Positions 25,708 through 34,905 are shown, counted from the first letter of the stretch. The stretch is 64,000 bases of DNA from Lysinibacillus pinottii (GCF_024753545.1 NZ_JANTOO010000010.1:1-64000), one strand, 5' to 3'. Numbers and translations: made by a program. Notes: generated from the sequence alone by a model not told the origin.

Positions 25708-26030
25708 TTAGATCTCTTTTTCAAGTAGTTCATTGTATAGCTGATTTGCTTTTTCAAATAGTCCGTTATGATATTTCTCAATCGACTTTTTCCACACAAA
25801 TGGAAATTTGTTCGAATTCGCTTCAATCTTTGTTCCATCAATAAAAATAGCTTCTTGATCAATTAATTCTTCCTGTACCAACTGGCAACGGAATTGGACG
25901 AAACATTGACGGATTAACTCTTTCATTTCTGGTTGAACTCGGAAACGGTTGATCGTGCGATAGCTTGGTTCATACCCTTGAGCTAGCCACATCATCCAAA
26001 GATTAACTTTTAATAGGGCTTCGAAGAATA
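25708..26030 (-). pseudogene. IS1182-family transposase, internal fragment
   Basis: An uninterrupted frame reads FFEALLKVNLWMMWLAQGYE, then PSYRTINRFRVQPEMKELI, then IDQEAIFIDGTKIEANSNKF. These are the IS1182 N-terminal domain and the first catalytic aspartate (DGTKIEAN). Both ends of the gene are absent, so it is dead. Other IS1182 pieces lie at 45420 and 55138. Confidence 0.85.
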
Positions 26031-26133
26031 GAAAACTCTAAAAAGGAAATAATCATCCATAATTTTAATAATTGCCTAAATAGAATATGGTACTATTCAA
26101 TTATATTACTCTATAGTGAAAAGGAGAGTTATG

Positions 26134-26718
26134 ATGAAAAGTGGGTTCGAATTTAAAGATTTCCCCGTATTAGAAACAGAACGCTTTATTCTAAGAAAAG
26201 GCACAGTAGATGATGGTAATGATATTTTTGAGCTTTATGCTAATGAAAATGTGGTTAAGTATCTTCCATTAAATTTATTTGAATCGCCTGATGACGCAAT
26301 GGTTGAAATTAATTGGTATGAGAAAATTTTTAAAGAACAAATTGGTTTAAGATGGGTAATCGAAGAAGCCAAAACGAAAAAAGTGATTGGAACATGTGGC
26401 TATTTGAATTATGAAAAAGAACATAACCGTATAGAAATGGGTTATGATTTGAACCCTGTTTATTGGGGGCAGGGTATCATGCAAGAGACTTTGGGCAAAA
26501 TTATTCATTTTGCTTTTACGTCGATGGCAATAAATAAAATAGAAGCGAAAGTTGAACCTGAAAATAAAGCATCCATCAGATTGCTGGAAAAATTAAAGTT
26601 TTGCCAAGAGGGTGTTTTAAGACAACATGAATTTGAAAAAGGGAAATATGTTGATCTTGTCCTCTTTTCAATGTTGAAAAGTGAATATATCGCGCTAAAT
26701 GAGGAGTCACGCTTGTAA
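26134..26718 (+). CDS. GNAT-family acetyltransferase, RimJ/RimL-like
   Basis: About 195 residues. The start is the second of two adjacent ATGs, 7 bases after AAGGAG. It begins FPVLETERFILRKGTVDDG, the usual opening of RimJ/L-type protein acetyltransferases, with EMGYDLNPVYWGQGIMQETL holding the acetyl-CoA loop and EPENKASIRLLEKLKF the C-terminal motif. A paralogue with the same layout is at 39546 (ERNFPILETKRLILREITTED). Could acetylate a ribosomal protein or a small molecule. Confidence 0.88.
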   Translation: MKSGFEFKDFPVLETERFILRKGTVDDGNDIFELYANENVVKYLPLNLFESPDDAMVEINWYEKIFKEQIGLRWVIEEAKTKKVIGTCGYLNYEKEHNRIEMGYDLNPVYWGQGIMQETLGKIIHFAFTSMAINKIEAKVEPENKASIRLLEKLKFCQEGVLRQHEFEKGKYVDLVLFSMLKSEYIALNEESRL

Positions 26719-26740
26719 TGAGCAGTGGCTTTTTTCTTTT
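26705..26740 (+). terminator. Intrinsic terminator after GNAT
   Basis: AGTCACGCT and AGCAGTGGCT arms (one mismatch) followed by TTTTTTC; it overlaps the last codons of the GNAT gene. Confidence 0.65.
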
Positions 26741-26947
26741 CTTAATAGTGGGTATCAACTAGTCAAAACGTTAGTATGAATTTATGAGGTGAAAGGGAAT
26801 AATGAAGCATTTATTATCTTTAATATTTGAGGTTATTGATTACCAAAATTTGTTTTTTATGCTTTAATATAAAAGAAGAGGGGAGGAAATGATTAACAAA
26901 AATCTATAAGATGCATGGTCATTAAGAAATAAGAGGATTGTGAAAAG

Positions 26948-27331
26948 ATGTTACAAAATAAAATAATTTCAGCTGTAATTACATTAATTATAGGTGCTTT
27001 TATTATTCCATTATTTATTGGTTATACATACAGCATTTCATATGGTATTTATGGCACTGCATTTACTGCACCAGCTATGCTTATAGCTGTTACCATATCA
27101 ATTTTAATTGAAAAATACAGTAAAAATAAAAATGCTATATTCATGTATTTGAAGCATTTACTATGTGCATTAATTTTTTCACTATTATTTAGTTTAATTA
27201 ATTTTAATGTTAATACTTTTAAAGATACTATTTATCTAGTTTCTTTAATGGGAAGTATTTATATAACTATATTTGTAATCTTTGATTATTTGTTAAAAAG
27301 ATTACAACTAAACCAATCAAATCGCAATTAG
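26948..27331 (+). CDS. Four-segment membrane protein
   Basis: 127 residues, hydrophobic at about 8-27, 35-54, 66-86 and 96-117, with a short basic end (LKRLQLNQSNRN). The ATG follows AAGAGGATTGTGAAAAG. No family recognised. A strong ribosome site for the next short frame lies about 30 bases downstream, so the genes may form an operon. Confidence 0.55.
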   Translation: MLQNKIISAVITLIIGAFIIPLFIGYTYSISYGIYGTAFTAPAMLIAVTISILIEKYSKNKNAIFMYLKHLLCALIFSLLFSLINFNVNTFKDTIYLVSLMGSIYITIFVIFDYLLKRLQLNQSNRN

Positions 27332-27374
27332 AGTATCTACAAAAACATTCAAGAATTTTTGAGGAGGAGATTAT

Positions 27375-27437
27375 ATGAATACTATCAATTATTCATATGG
27401 AGCAAGGGTGAATATAAATGAAGGGTTTTATGATTGA
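27375..27437 (+). CDS. Short upstream frame overlapping the next gene (leader or displaced N-terminus)
   Basis: 20 codons (MNTINYSYGARVNINEGFYD) with a near-ideal GAGGAGGAG ribosome site 7 bases before the ATG. It overlaps the start of the 128-residue gene by 20 bases in another frame. It may be a coupling leader, or the true N-terminus of that gene separated by a frameshift, since YGARVNINEGFY reads like the opening beta-strands of a small domain. Confidence 0.45.
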   Translation: MNTINYSYGARVNINEGFYD

Positions 27438-27804
27438 TTATTTTGAAAGAAAATTAAGATTTAAAGATATGGAAGTATGGGATATCTGGTTTGATAAAGA
27501 TATATATAGATTGTTTATTGTAGATGAAAACCGTGCTTCTGAAATAAGGGATCTGAACTTGCCCCCTAATGCAAGGGTATTTGAAGAGGATTTAAGAGAG
27601 AATCTAATCACTGTGAAGGTATACTCCGAAAAACAAGTAAAAAGTGAACATATAGAGTTAATCGATCAGTTTGCTAAACAATTAACGGATCATGTTGCAT
27701 TAGCTCATTGTGATATCCACCTTACGTTTTATACGGGTAAAATAAATGATGATATTTTTGAGAAAATTCCTTTAAAGCATTTGCTACATTTCAACCAGGA
27801 CTAA
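27418..27804 (+). CDS. Hypothetical protein
   Basis: 128 residues (DYFERKLRFKDMEVWDIWFD, then FIVDENRASEIRDLNLPPNA), acidic, with mixed strands then a helix pair (SEHIELIDQFAKQLTDHV). Not recognised. AAGGGTGA precedes the ATG. A short frame with a stronger ribosome site overlaps its start, so this gene may have been frameshifted near its beginning. Downstream lies an intergenic repeat with a terminator-like hairpin. Confidence 0.5.
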   Translation: MKGFMIDYFERKLRFKDMEVWDIWFDKDIYRLFIVDENRASEIRDLNLPPNARVFEEDLRENLITVKVYSEKQVKSEHIELIDQFAKQLTDHVALAHCDIHLTFYTGKINDDIFEKIPLKHLLHFNQD

Positions 27805-27822
27805 TTTCAAAGTAGCTCTTGA

Positions 27823-27963
27823 CGTAGAAGTTGATTAGAACAAAGGGTGACCTCACTCTGGGAAAGCGTCTGCACGTAGTGGTAATCAACGGCTTTACTG
27901 TATGGTAAAAGAAAAAAGACTGTAGATAAACTCAAAATTCATTGAGTTTGCCTACAGTCTGAA
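27823..27963. repeat. Intergenic repeat element, copy A
   Basis: Segment starting GTAGAAGTTGATTAGAACAA, containing GGGAAAGCGTCTGCACGTAG, GTGGTAATCAACGGCTTTAC and ending in the hairpin GACTGTAGATAAACTC / GAGTTTGCCTACAGTC. The same string, about 75 percent identical by eye, recurs at 55494-55644. The hairpin end can act as a terminator toward the minus-strand EamA gene side. Confidence 0.8.
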
Positions 27964-27970
27964 AGGATTT

Positions 27971-28912
27971 TTAAATAGAAGATCCTTTAGCTATTTCCTT
28001 GCTTGATTTTTTGTATGTTGTTTCGTTATTTCTTAACAAGCTATCTTTATCTAATATAGTTGGTAAACAAATACCAATAATGATTGTTACGATACCTGCA
28101 ATTTGCAAAGTTGTAACCGTTTCGCTTAATAAGATAACGGATACCATCACTGCTATGGGTAATTCAACCGCACTTAAAATGGATGACATTCCTAAACCAA
28201 CTTTAGGAACGGCAATAGTGAATAAGAATACGGGTATAATCATACCAAATAATCCCAACGCCAATCCGTAAACCCACAGTCCTTCATTAAACAAAGTACC
28301 ATTCCAAATAATTTCTGGGGATTGAAAAACAGCCGTAATCATAAAGGCAAAGAAAGAAACAAATACTAAACGGTTGGACGTGGACATATTGGCAGTAGCT
28401 TTTCCGTTCACATATAAAAATAAGGAATAACAAAGAGCAGCTGCTAGCCCCCATAACCATCCCTGCATAGGGATTTGGGATAAATCAACATCAATGATGC
28501 CAGCAGCTGGAATGGTTCCAGCTACCAATATGAGTAAAGAGATTAATTCAATTCTACTTGGGAATTGTCGTTTTGTAATACAAGATATCAACATACCGAT
28601 CCATGTAAATTGAAACAGTAGTACAACTGCCAACGAAGCGGGCAAAAAGTTTAAAGAATGACCATATAAAATGTTTGTTAATCCTGTTAAAATACCTGCG
28701 AATATAAGGATTTTAACACCTTTAAAGCTCATTTTGGCTCTGTTTGTAACTAAGAAGATACATACCGCTATACAAAAGCCTATAAAAAACTGACTTGTCA
28801 CGGCCTCAGAGACAGAAAACCCACTACGCATGGCCAGTTTTATAATAGTTGAAACGATACCAAAACTACTAGCTGCGATAATAACTAGTAGGGGATAAAG
28901 ATACATCTTCAT
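27971..28912 (-). CDS. EamA-family (DMT superfamily) transporter
   Basis: 313 residues with ten hydrophobic segments and two EamA repeats. Family signatures: SVAVVLLFQFTWIGMLI-like stretch (SLAVVLLFQFTWIGMLISC) closing the first repeat and GLGMSSILSAVELPIAVMVS in the second. AGGAGGGAAG precedes the ATG. Divergent from a second EamA gene at 29355 that shares these motifs (SIAIVLLFQFTWMGVLI; GLGTILGAVELPTAVIAS), so the two are close paralogues. Substrate unknown; the family exports amino acids and other metabolites. Confidence 0.88.
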   Translation of the reverse strand: MKMYLYPLLVIIAASSFGIVSTIIKLAMRSGFSVSEAVTSQFFIGFCIAVCIFLVTNRAKMSFKGVKILIFAGILTGLTNILYGHSLNFLPASLAVVLLFQFTWIGMLISCITKRQFPSRIELISLLILVAGTIPAAGIIDVDLSQIPMQGWLWGLAAALCYSLFLYVNGKATANMSTSNRLVFVSFFAFMITAVFQSPEIIWNGTLFNEGLWVYGLALGLFGMIIPVFLFTIAVPKVGLGMSSILSAVELPIAVMVSVILLSETVTTLQIAGIVTIIIGICLPTILDKDSLLRNNETTYKKSSKEIAKGSSI

Positions 28913-29197
28913 TTATCCACTTCCCTCCTAAAACGTTTATATAAATAGAAATTTAGCTATGATTTTGAGATTTAGAAAAAAATCATAATCTCCAATATAA
29001 ATGACAGATTGCTATTTTACAATCTTTTTTTTTTATAATAATTGCTGGTGAAAAAGAGTTTTTCTGTGGAGGAAAGTAATATTTTAGAAAAGGTAAAAAT
29101 ACCAAAATCATATGTATCAAGGCTTTGGCTTATGGTTGTGGCTAAATATTTTTCAAAATGGAGAAATGTATTTGCTATCAAGAAAAAATGAATAGCA

Positions 29198-29226
29198 TTG
29201 ACACTTCCCCAATTTTTTTATACAAT
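29198..29226 (+). promoter_or_regulatory. Sigma-A promoter of the EamA leader
   Basis: TTGACA at 29198-29203 and TACAAT at 29221-29226 with a 17-base spacer. It places the transcript start near 29233, giving a 120-base leader before the TTG start. Confidence 0.75.
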
Positions 29227-29239
29227 TGTGCTAATTTTA

Positions 29240-29346
29240 TAAGCAAACACTCGCAGGTTCGTGAGTGGCGGAATTTTGTAGAGTGTTCACTCTGTTTCAT
29301 TCGCTCGTTGTCTTTTTATAGGCGACGAGATTTTTTATTTTTTGGA
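29240..29346 (+). promoter_or_regulatory. Candidate attenuator/riboswitch-like leader of the EamA gene
   Basis: Two five-base complementary pairs are interleaved: CACTC (29248-29252), GAGTG (29263-29267), GAGTG (29281-29285), CACTC (29288-29292). Each CACTC can pair with either GAGTG, so two folds exclude each other. Then comes an intrinsic terminator: CTCGTTGTC (29304-29312) pairing with GGCGACGAG (29321-29329) and TTTTTTATTTTTT, ending just before the ribosome site GGAGGG. No known riboswitch consensus was recognised. Confidence 0.6.
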
Positions 29347-29354
29347 GGGATTTT

Positions 29355-30268
29355 TTGAACAAGTTGAAGTTTTCTTTAGTGGTTTTATTAGGGGCCTGTA
29401 GCTATGGGGTCCTATCATCCATTCTGAAAGTTGGATTTTCAAATGGCTATACTTTTCCTCAACTTTTAGGGGGACAATATGTATTCGGTTGGTTTGGACT
29501 TTTAATACTCGTTCTTACCTTTTCTCGTTATAAAGTATCCTTGAAAAATATAGTATCACTATTAGCGGTTGGGACAACGATGAGTTTAACGAGTATTTTT
29601 TACGGCTTTTCTGTAAAAGAACTTCCGGCATCTATTGCGATTGTGCTGTTATTTCAATTCACATGGATGGGTGTTCTCATTGAAGCGATTATTAATAAAA
29701 GTTTCCCAAGTCGCGAAAAGGTTTTGTCGATCATTATCTTATTTGTAGGAACGATGCTCGCTGGGGGTGTGTTTGAAGGGTTAGGACAACAATTATCTTT
29801 GAAAGGAATACTCTTTGGACTACTAGCAGCGATAACTTTTTCCTTCTATATATTTGCTAGTGGCCGTGTTTCTACCGAAGTACCGATCTATTCAAAAAGC
29901 TTTCTGATGACAACGAGTGCAACACTCTTTGTTTGCATAATGTTCCCCCAACATACTTGATGGATGGTACATTGCAGGCTGGATTATGGAAATATGCGCT
30001 AATCCTAGGTTTCTTTGGTGTCGTTATACCAGTTATTTGTTTTTCTATTGGTATCCCAAAAGTAGGGACGGGTTTAGGAACCATTTTAGGAGCTGTCGAG
30101 CTACCAACAGCCGTGATCGCTTCAATTACGCTTGTTCATGAGGTCGTGTCTCTTTTGCAATGGCTGGGAATTGTCTGTATTTTACTAGGTATTTTCATCC
30201 CTCAAATGCTAAATGTACGAAAAGAGAGGCAGCTAGCCCGTTTTAGTAATGAAGCCACAGAATTTTAG
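29355..30268 (+). pseudogene. EamA-family transporter, frameshifted at a C-run
   Basis: TTG start at 29355 behind GGAGGG. The first frame runs to 29960 (201 codons, SIAIVLLFQFTWMGVLIEA) and then falls out of frame. The second half continues from about 29940 in another frame to 30268 (GLGTILGAVELPTAVIASIT). The break sits at a run of five C (about 29943-29947), so one base lost or gained in that run would explain it. Together the pieces make a full-length EamA transporter. It could be a natural phase-variable gene or a sequencing error. Confidence 0.82.
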
Positions 30269-30337
30269 AATGCTATCTACGGGGATCACCGATCAATCTA
30301 GACATTTTATAAAGCTTGGTTTGCCTATCTATCATAG

Positions 30338-30368
30338 AAGCTTTCATCTTTGAATGGGGGCTTTTTTA
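30338..30368 (+). terminator. Intrinsic terminator, AAGCTTTCATC family
   Basis: AAGCTTTCATC / GAATGGGGGCTT arms with a T-run. Nearly the same hairpin stands at 51643-51673. Confidence 0.75.
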
Positions 30369-30498
30369 TGAGTCAAGAAGGAAGAGTTGTTTTAATAATT
30401 GTAGTCTAGACAGCTATGATAACTATATTTTATCCTCATTTTTGGTTATAAATTGGTAATTTATTTTGGAATTAACTATATAATTATAAAAAAGGGGG

Positions 30499-31140
30499 AT
30501 GAATGTTATCTATTTATCTAAAAAAATAGGAATAGTAAGCTGGATAGTTACCATTTTATATTGCGTGATAGAGCCGATTTTTATTATGACTTCACTTGTA
30601 CCTTATAATATAATGCAACAAGCTATGAGTGATTTAGGAGTGACAACATGTGGTAAGTATACGTATACAATCGCGCCGCATGAAATTTGTTCGCCATATC
30701 ATTTTGGGATGAATGTATTGTTTATCGTAAATGGTTTATCATTTTCAGTTGGCGTTATATATATATATCAATATTTAGAAAAGAATTTGATCAATAAAAT
30801 AGGAACAGTATGTATTCTTATTTTTGCAGTAGGAAATATTGTGTCTGGTATTATACCGGCAAATGTTCATTTATTTTGGCATTCGATTTTAGCTCAAATA
30901 GGCATGATTACTTTTTTAATTGGGCTGGGAATATATGCAAAATCATTAGATAGAGGTAAACATTGGACCTATTTAAACTTAATTGTACTGATAGTTTTAC
31001 TAATCCTTATTGGTCTATTGTTTTTCCTTCCTTTGCCTGCAGGTTTATTACAAAGGCTTTTTTATGGTGTAATTTTCGTGTGGGGTATGGGATTAACCAT
31101 TCTATTGGGTTCATCAGAAATAAAACCAGGTACTCACTGA
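30499..31140 (+). CDS. DUF998-family membrane protein
   Basis: 213 residues with six hydrophobic segments. The layout of an N-terminal segment, QAMSDLGVTTCGKYTYTIAP extracellular loop with cysteines and the later SGIIPANVHLFWHSILAQIG motif is that of DUF998 proteins. The ATG sits directly against AAAGGGGG, unusually close, so initiation may use another site. The last codons and stop form the left arm of a terminator. Confidence 0.75.
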   Translation: MNVIYLSKKIGIVSWIVTILYCVIEPIFIMTSLVPYNIMQQAMSDLGVTTCGKYTYTIAPHEICSPYHFGMNVLFIVNGLSFSVGVIYIYQYLEKNLINKIGTVCILIFAVGNIVSGIIPANVHLFWHSILAQIGMITFLIGLGIYAKSLDRGKHWTYLNLIVLIVLLILIGLLFFLPLPAGLLQRLFYGVIFVWGMGLTILLGSSEIKPGTH

Positions 31141-31160
31141 CTTGAGCCTGGTATTTTTTA
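31124..31160 (+). terminator. Intrinsic terminator, CCAGG family, overlapping the stop codon
   Basis: ACCAGGTACTCA / TTGAGCCTGGT arms plus TATTTTTTAT. The left arm encodes the C-terminal PGTH and stop of the DUF998 protein. Confidence 0.88.
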
Positions 31161-31261
31161 TATAAACGGAAAAGTAAACATACAGAGGATCATCACAAAG
31201 AAGAGGACGACTCATGATGACCATTTCACTGGGAGAAGGATGTAAGAAAGGTACATAGCAA

Positions 31262-31299
31262 TAAAAAAAGCTGCTTAATCTGACTAGAGATTAAACAGC
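31262..31299 (-). terminator. Intrinsic terminator of the DUF7010 gene
   Basis: GCTGTTTAATCT / AGATTAAGCAGC arms on the minus strand, followed on that strand by TTTTTTTAT. Confidence 0.85.
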
Positions 31300-31409
31300 A
31301 CATGGATATTGTCAATATAAAACATAAAAAGGAAAAAGTCAACAATTTTTTAGTGGATAAAGTGCCAAGCATAATTTCGGCATGTACCCTATATACTATC
31401 TTCCATTAA

Positions 31410-31955
31410 TTATACAGGTTTGACTTTAAGTTCTCTTTGGATTAAAACAACTCCAATTCCATACACAATCGAAATAGCTAAAGGGACAACAGTGAAAGCA
31501 TAATCAACAAAGAAACCACCTAAGATGAGAGCAGAAAAACAGGTTCCTAAAGTAACGAATAAATAGGCTTTACTTTTATAAATCCATATGTATGGAAGAA
31601 AATGAGAGCCTGCAAGTAAACCAATTGTGAAGGGAAGGTATTCAGGTATTTTCATATACACAATGATAAATACAGGTATATAAAAAGCTTGAGGAGCCGC
31701 GACAATTCCTCCTAAAATCCCTAAAGGATTGTCTGTAGAGTTTAAACTGACACCAAGAATTTTACTAATGAAAATGCCAATAGGAAAAATAGCGCCCAAT
31801 CCAAAGATCCAAATTAAACGGACAGCTTCTATTGGAAGAACAAAGTACATTAGGGTGAAAACTAAAAAGACAATAACGCCAGAAAGTAGAATTGGGAATC
31901 CTTTTTGTGTTTCAGCTATAAGTTCATTTTGCAAATTTACAAGAGTTTTACTCAT
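31410..31955 (-). CDS. DUF7010-like membrane protein
   Basis: 181 residues from the ATG at 31955 (AAAGGTGG upstream; a longer frame goes to 32015). Six hydrophobic segments after a short amphipathic N-terminus (SKTLVNLQNELIAETQKGFP). The N-x-ELIAETQKG-x-P opening and GSHFLPYIWIYKSKAY are what I associate with DUF7010. Function unknown. A clean terminator lies downstream. Confidence 0.65.
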   Translation of the reverse strand: MSKTLVNLQNELIAETQKGFPILLSGVIVFLVFTLMYFVLPIEAVRLIWIFGLGAIFPIGIFISKILGVSLNSTDNPLGILGGIVAAPQAFYIPVFIIVYMKIPEYLPFTIGLLAGSHFLPYIWIYKSKAYLFVTLGTCFSALILGGFFVDYAFTVVPLAISIVYGIGVVLIQRELKVKPV

Positions 31956-32275
31956 AAACGTACCACCTTTCATAAAATGGGGAGAGGATAGTATAGTATA
32001 ACAGTTCATAATCAAATTTACCGTAAATATCCTAAAAATGGTATCTTTTTCAGATGTTTTGGCGGAAGATATAGGGAAATGGCAATGGGGAAGAAATGGA
32101 AAAAATCATTCAAATGAAGGAGTAGCAGGCATTGATTCGTCGGTTTTTCTTCCATCCCTCTCTTTTGAAAACTAAACGTTAATAATTACAGTATGAAGCA
32201 TTTGGATATGTTATGATCAAATTTGTGGAAAATATTCACAAGCAGTCAGTGTGGTCTAATGAAATAGGGGGACAG

Positions 32276-32437
32276 ATGATGGATAATCAGTATTTCGTAG
32301 GTTGGGGTACATTAGCGTTAATTAATGCAGGCCTGGCACAAGGGAAAAATAGAACAGGGTTAAATTGGTTTTTACTTTCTCTTTTATTAGGTCCATTTGC
32401 CACATTAATTTTATTATTTGTTGAAAAGAGACAGTAA
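32276..32437 (+). CDS. Small membrane protein
   Basis: 53 residues from the ATG at 32276, behind AGGGGGACAG; a longer frame starts at 32213. Sequence DNQYFVGWGTLALINAGLAQ followed by KNRTGLNWFLLSLLLGPFATLILLF: a short amphipathic stretch plus a hydrophobic hairpin, a common type of small bacterial membrane protein without assigned role. Confidence 0.5.
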   Translation: MMDNQYFVGWGTLALINAGLAQGKNRTGLNWFLLSLLLGPFATLILLFVEKRQ

Positions 32438-32992
32438 CTTCCTTCCATCTAGGAAGATTTGCGATAGAAGAGACGAGAATAGCGTTTTAGTAGGACTAGA
32501 TAAAACTTCTATAAGTGGAACAATACTAAGTCAGTTACATTTAAAGGAGGAGAATATATTTATCTTACTCATAGTTTAAGTAAAATTAACGATGGAGCTC
32601 ATTTGTTTAGCCATTTTGATGGTGACTCTCAATCTTTCATTACTTCTGCAATTTGAATCAAGTATTAAAATGACTATGATATCCTTGCAAATTCAACCGA
32701 GTTAAAGGGCAGTAAGAATGAACCTCACCTGATGGTGGGGCTTTTTCTTATAAAAATAGTCTAAACTAAAAGTGAAATCAAATAATAATAACGTTGTGGA
32801 GAAAACTCTATTTCCACCATCGAACGGATTCTTCATTTAGATTATCTGTTGTACTAACCTGTTGTATAATCTCGAAGAATAGTAGCATGTTTTACAAATG
32901 TAAAAGCAGCTTGTAAGTAAGCTGCTTTTACTTGAATCATTCTTTTGGAATAAAAAGATACTGAATCCTCTTACTAGAATACTGTCTTTTTA
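32438..32992. other. Intergenic with a gene fragment and two terminators
   Basis: At about 32542-32658 an open stretch reads GEYIYLTHSLSKINDGAHLF then SHFDGDSQSFITSAI and stop, without a start; a ribosome-site-like GGAGGAG precedes it. A terminator with CCTCACC/GGTGGGG arms and TTTTTC (32722-32746) follows, so a real gene once ended here. Confidence 0.45.
32900..32931 (-). terminator. Intrinsic terminator of the LPMO gene
   Basis: GTAAAAGCAGCTT and its exact complement with a 6-base loop, downstream of the minus-strand LPMO gene. Confidence 0.8.
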
Positions 32993-34345
32993 TTAAATTT
33001 CTTTCCATAAAGACAGTGCGTTTATCCAATTTGGATCTCCATATCCTTGATAGCTTTGAACCGCTTCATAATTTTTACCTTGATACTCTACCTTATCTCC
33101 TTTTTTGTACGCCTTAAATGGACTCCATTGCTCATAAGAAGCACCTTGCTCCTTAGTCGTTACAGTTAAAATAGAACTTTTAATGGACTCATTTCCAGCT
33201 GCATCTACGGCAGTTACTGCATACATATATGAAGTGCTTGATTGAAGATTCATGTCCATAAATGATGGGATTGTGGAAGTCCCAACTGCAGACATTTGTT
33301 CTTTTGTTGACCCTCTATATATAACATAATGGTCAACGGCTACATTATCCTCTGAAGCACCCCACATTAAGTCTACACTTGAAGAAGTAATTCCCATTGT
33401 ATGTAGTGAAGTTGGTTGAGTAGGGGATTCTGTATCTGGAGCAGCATTCAATGTTTTTACAACTAGAGACTCACTTACTGTAGAAACATTCCCAGCTGCG
33501 TCTACAGCCTTTACAGAGTAAGTATAGGTTGTATTGGAATTTAAATGTTTATCTATAAATGTCGTTCCTGGGATAGTGGCAACTACTTTGCCATCACGTA
33601 ATACTTGATATTCTTTTACACCTACATTATCAGTAGAAGGGTTCCATTTTAGCTCGGCGCTAGTAGAAGTAACTTTTGTTGTATGTAAACCATTTGGTTG
33701 AGATGGGGCTTCCATATCCACATTGCCACCATTATTAACCAAATTTATATCAATCACATTATAGAATGCATTTGAAGTGTCTGCGACATCCCAAACGGCT
33801 AGAATAACGTGGTAGCCATTACGGTCCGTCGGCACGTTAATGGTATGAGTTAAATTAGTCGATGCAGCAGTGCCATTATGTGCTACAGTACCAATTGGCT
33901 CAAGGTCAGCACGGGTTAAAGGTTTGTTAGGATTCCAATCACGTTTTGTAATATAATAGTGCCATTTGCTTGTTAAATGTGGCGCAGTATATTTCCATGT
34001 AAAAGTATTGGGACCTCCCGTAATCGTATTCTTATACCAGCGATCTGCAGTTTGTTGATCAAGGATACCACCAAAAAGACCACCCGCAGATGCAATTTTT
34101 CCATCTAGAGGTCCACTTTGCGGAAATCCTTTAGGCGCCTCTAGACTCTGAGGCTCATACATGATGCTTCCACACATTAAGTTAAGTGCTCCATAATTTT
34201 GAGTACATAACGCTGCTCGGCTAGCTGGTTTTTCAACAAATCCATGAGCATATGCATTTGGAGCTGTCGAAATCCCTATGATTCCGGCTGCTAATAGGGC
34301 AGCACTCAGTCCTTTTTTGCTTAATTTTGAGAATTTAGTGTTCAT
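32993..34345 (-). CDS. Secreted chitin-active lytic polysaccharide monooxygenase (AA10) with two FnIII domains and a CBM5/12
   Basis: About 450 residues. A signal peptide ends at AYA, so the mature protein starts with the copper-binding histidine of HGFVEKPASRAALC; the second histidine is in AHNG/HVILAVWDVADTSNAFYNV, the usual AA10 ending. Then come two fibronectin type III domains (from about APSQPNGLHTTKVTSTSAEL and SPTQPTSLHTMGITSSSVDL), and a C-terminal chitin-binding module (YEQWSPFKAYKKGDKVEYQG). AAGGAG precedes two adjacent ATGs at 34348 and 34345. It oxidatively cleaves crystalline chitin or cellulose. Single gene with its own terminator, so likely regulated alone. Confidence 0.93.
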   Translation of the reverse strand: MNTKFSKLSKKGLSAALLAAGIIGISTAPNAYAHGFVEKPASRAALCTQNYGALNLMCGSIMYEPQSLEAPKGFPQSGPLDGKIASAGGLFGGILDQQTADRWYKNTITGGPNTFTWKYTAPHLTSKWHYYITKRDWNPNKPLTRADLEPIGTVAHNGTAASTNLTHTINVPTDRNGYHVILAVWDVADTSNAFYNVIDINLVNNGGNVDMEAPSQPNGLHTTKVTSTSAELKWNPSTDNVGVKEYQVLRDGKVVATIPGTTFIDKHLNSNTTYTYSVKAVDAAGNVSTVSESLVVKTLNAAPDTESPTQPTSLHTMGITSSSVDLMWGASEDNVAVDHYVIYRGSTKEQMSAVGTSTIPSFMDMNLQSSTSYMYAVTAVDAAGNESIKSSILTVTTKEQGASYEQWSPFKAYKKGDKVEYQGKNYEAVQSYQGYGDPNWINALSLWKEI

Positions 34346-34348
34346 CAT

Positions 34349-34905
34349 CCATCGTCTCCTTAATTTGAATTTGTATTGCGACTAGTATGATAGCAATAGA
34401 TTAATAATTATTCAAACTACGGATAAATAATACAATAGTTTTATTTTGCAAAAAAACATTTTTATAAAAATGTAGATATAAAGACCTGGTTTAGTGGAAA
34501 TTGTTATTTTAAAAAGCTAATTTCTATTAAAAAAAGCTATAAATTCTAATAAAATATTTAAATTTGTCTATTTTCGTACTAATTGATATTATTCCAAAAT
34601 ATCCAACTGATTAAGCTTGTAAGGGCTATTGGAGATGTCTTTTAAAGGACAAACTAAGTTTCACCGCGAAGCAACAGTAAGTGGTGAGTTAAGGGATGAA
34701 TCCAATATTTTTAGACACTATGTAGGTAAATGTCTGTTGCGATAGAATGCAGCTAAGAAAAAAATAACCTAAAGATGCTTTGCTCTTGCACATGCATGCA
34801 AATCCTTTTGGTGGTTTTCTACACACCATAAACAAAGGAGTTGATTACATAAAATGGTTTAGATTCTTTTGTTTCATGGTTAAACTAATAAAAATCTAGG
34901 AGGTG
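34349..34905. other. Promoter region between LPMO and DUF2243 genes
   Basis: AT-rich 550-base gap between divergent genes. A TGCACATGCATGCA near-palindrome lies at about 34787-34800. No open frame with ribosome site. It should hold both promoters. Confidence 0.4.

Noticed and set aside
29158..29358. 66-codon frame over the EamA leader
   Set aside because: It covers promoter, hairpins and terminator and has no ribosome site; explained better as leader RNA.
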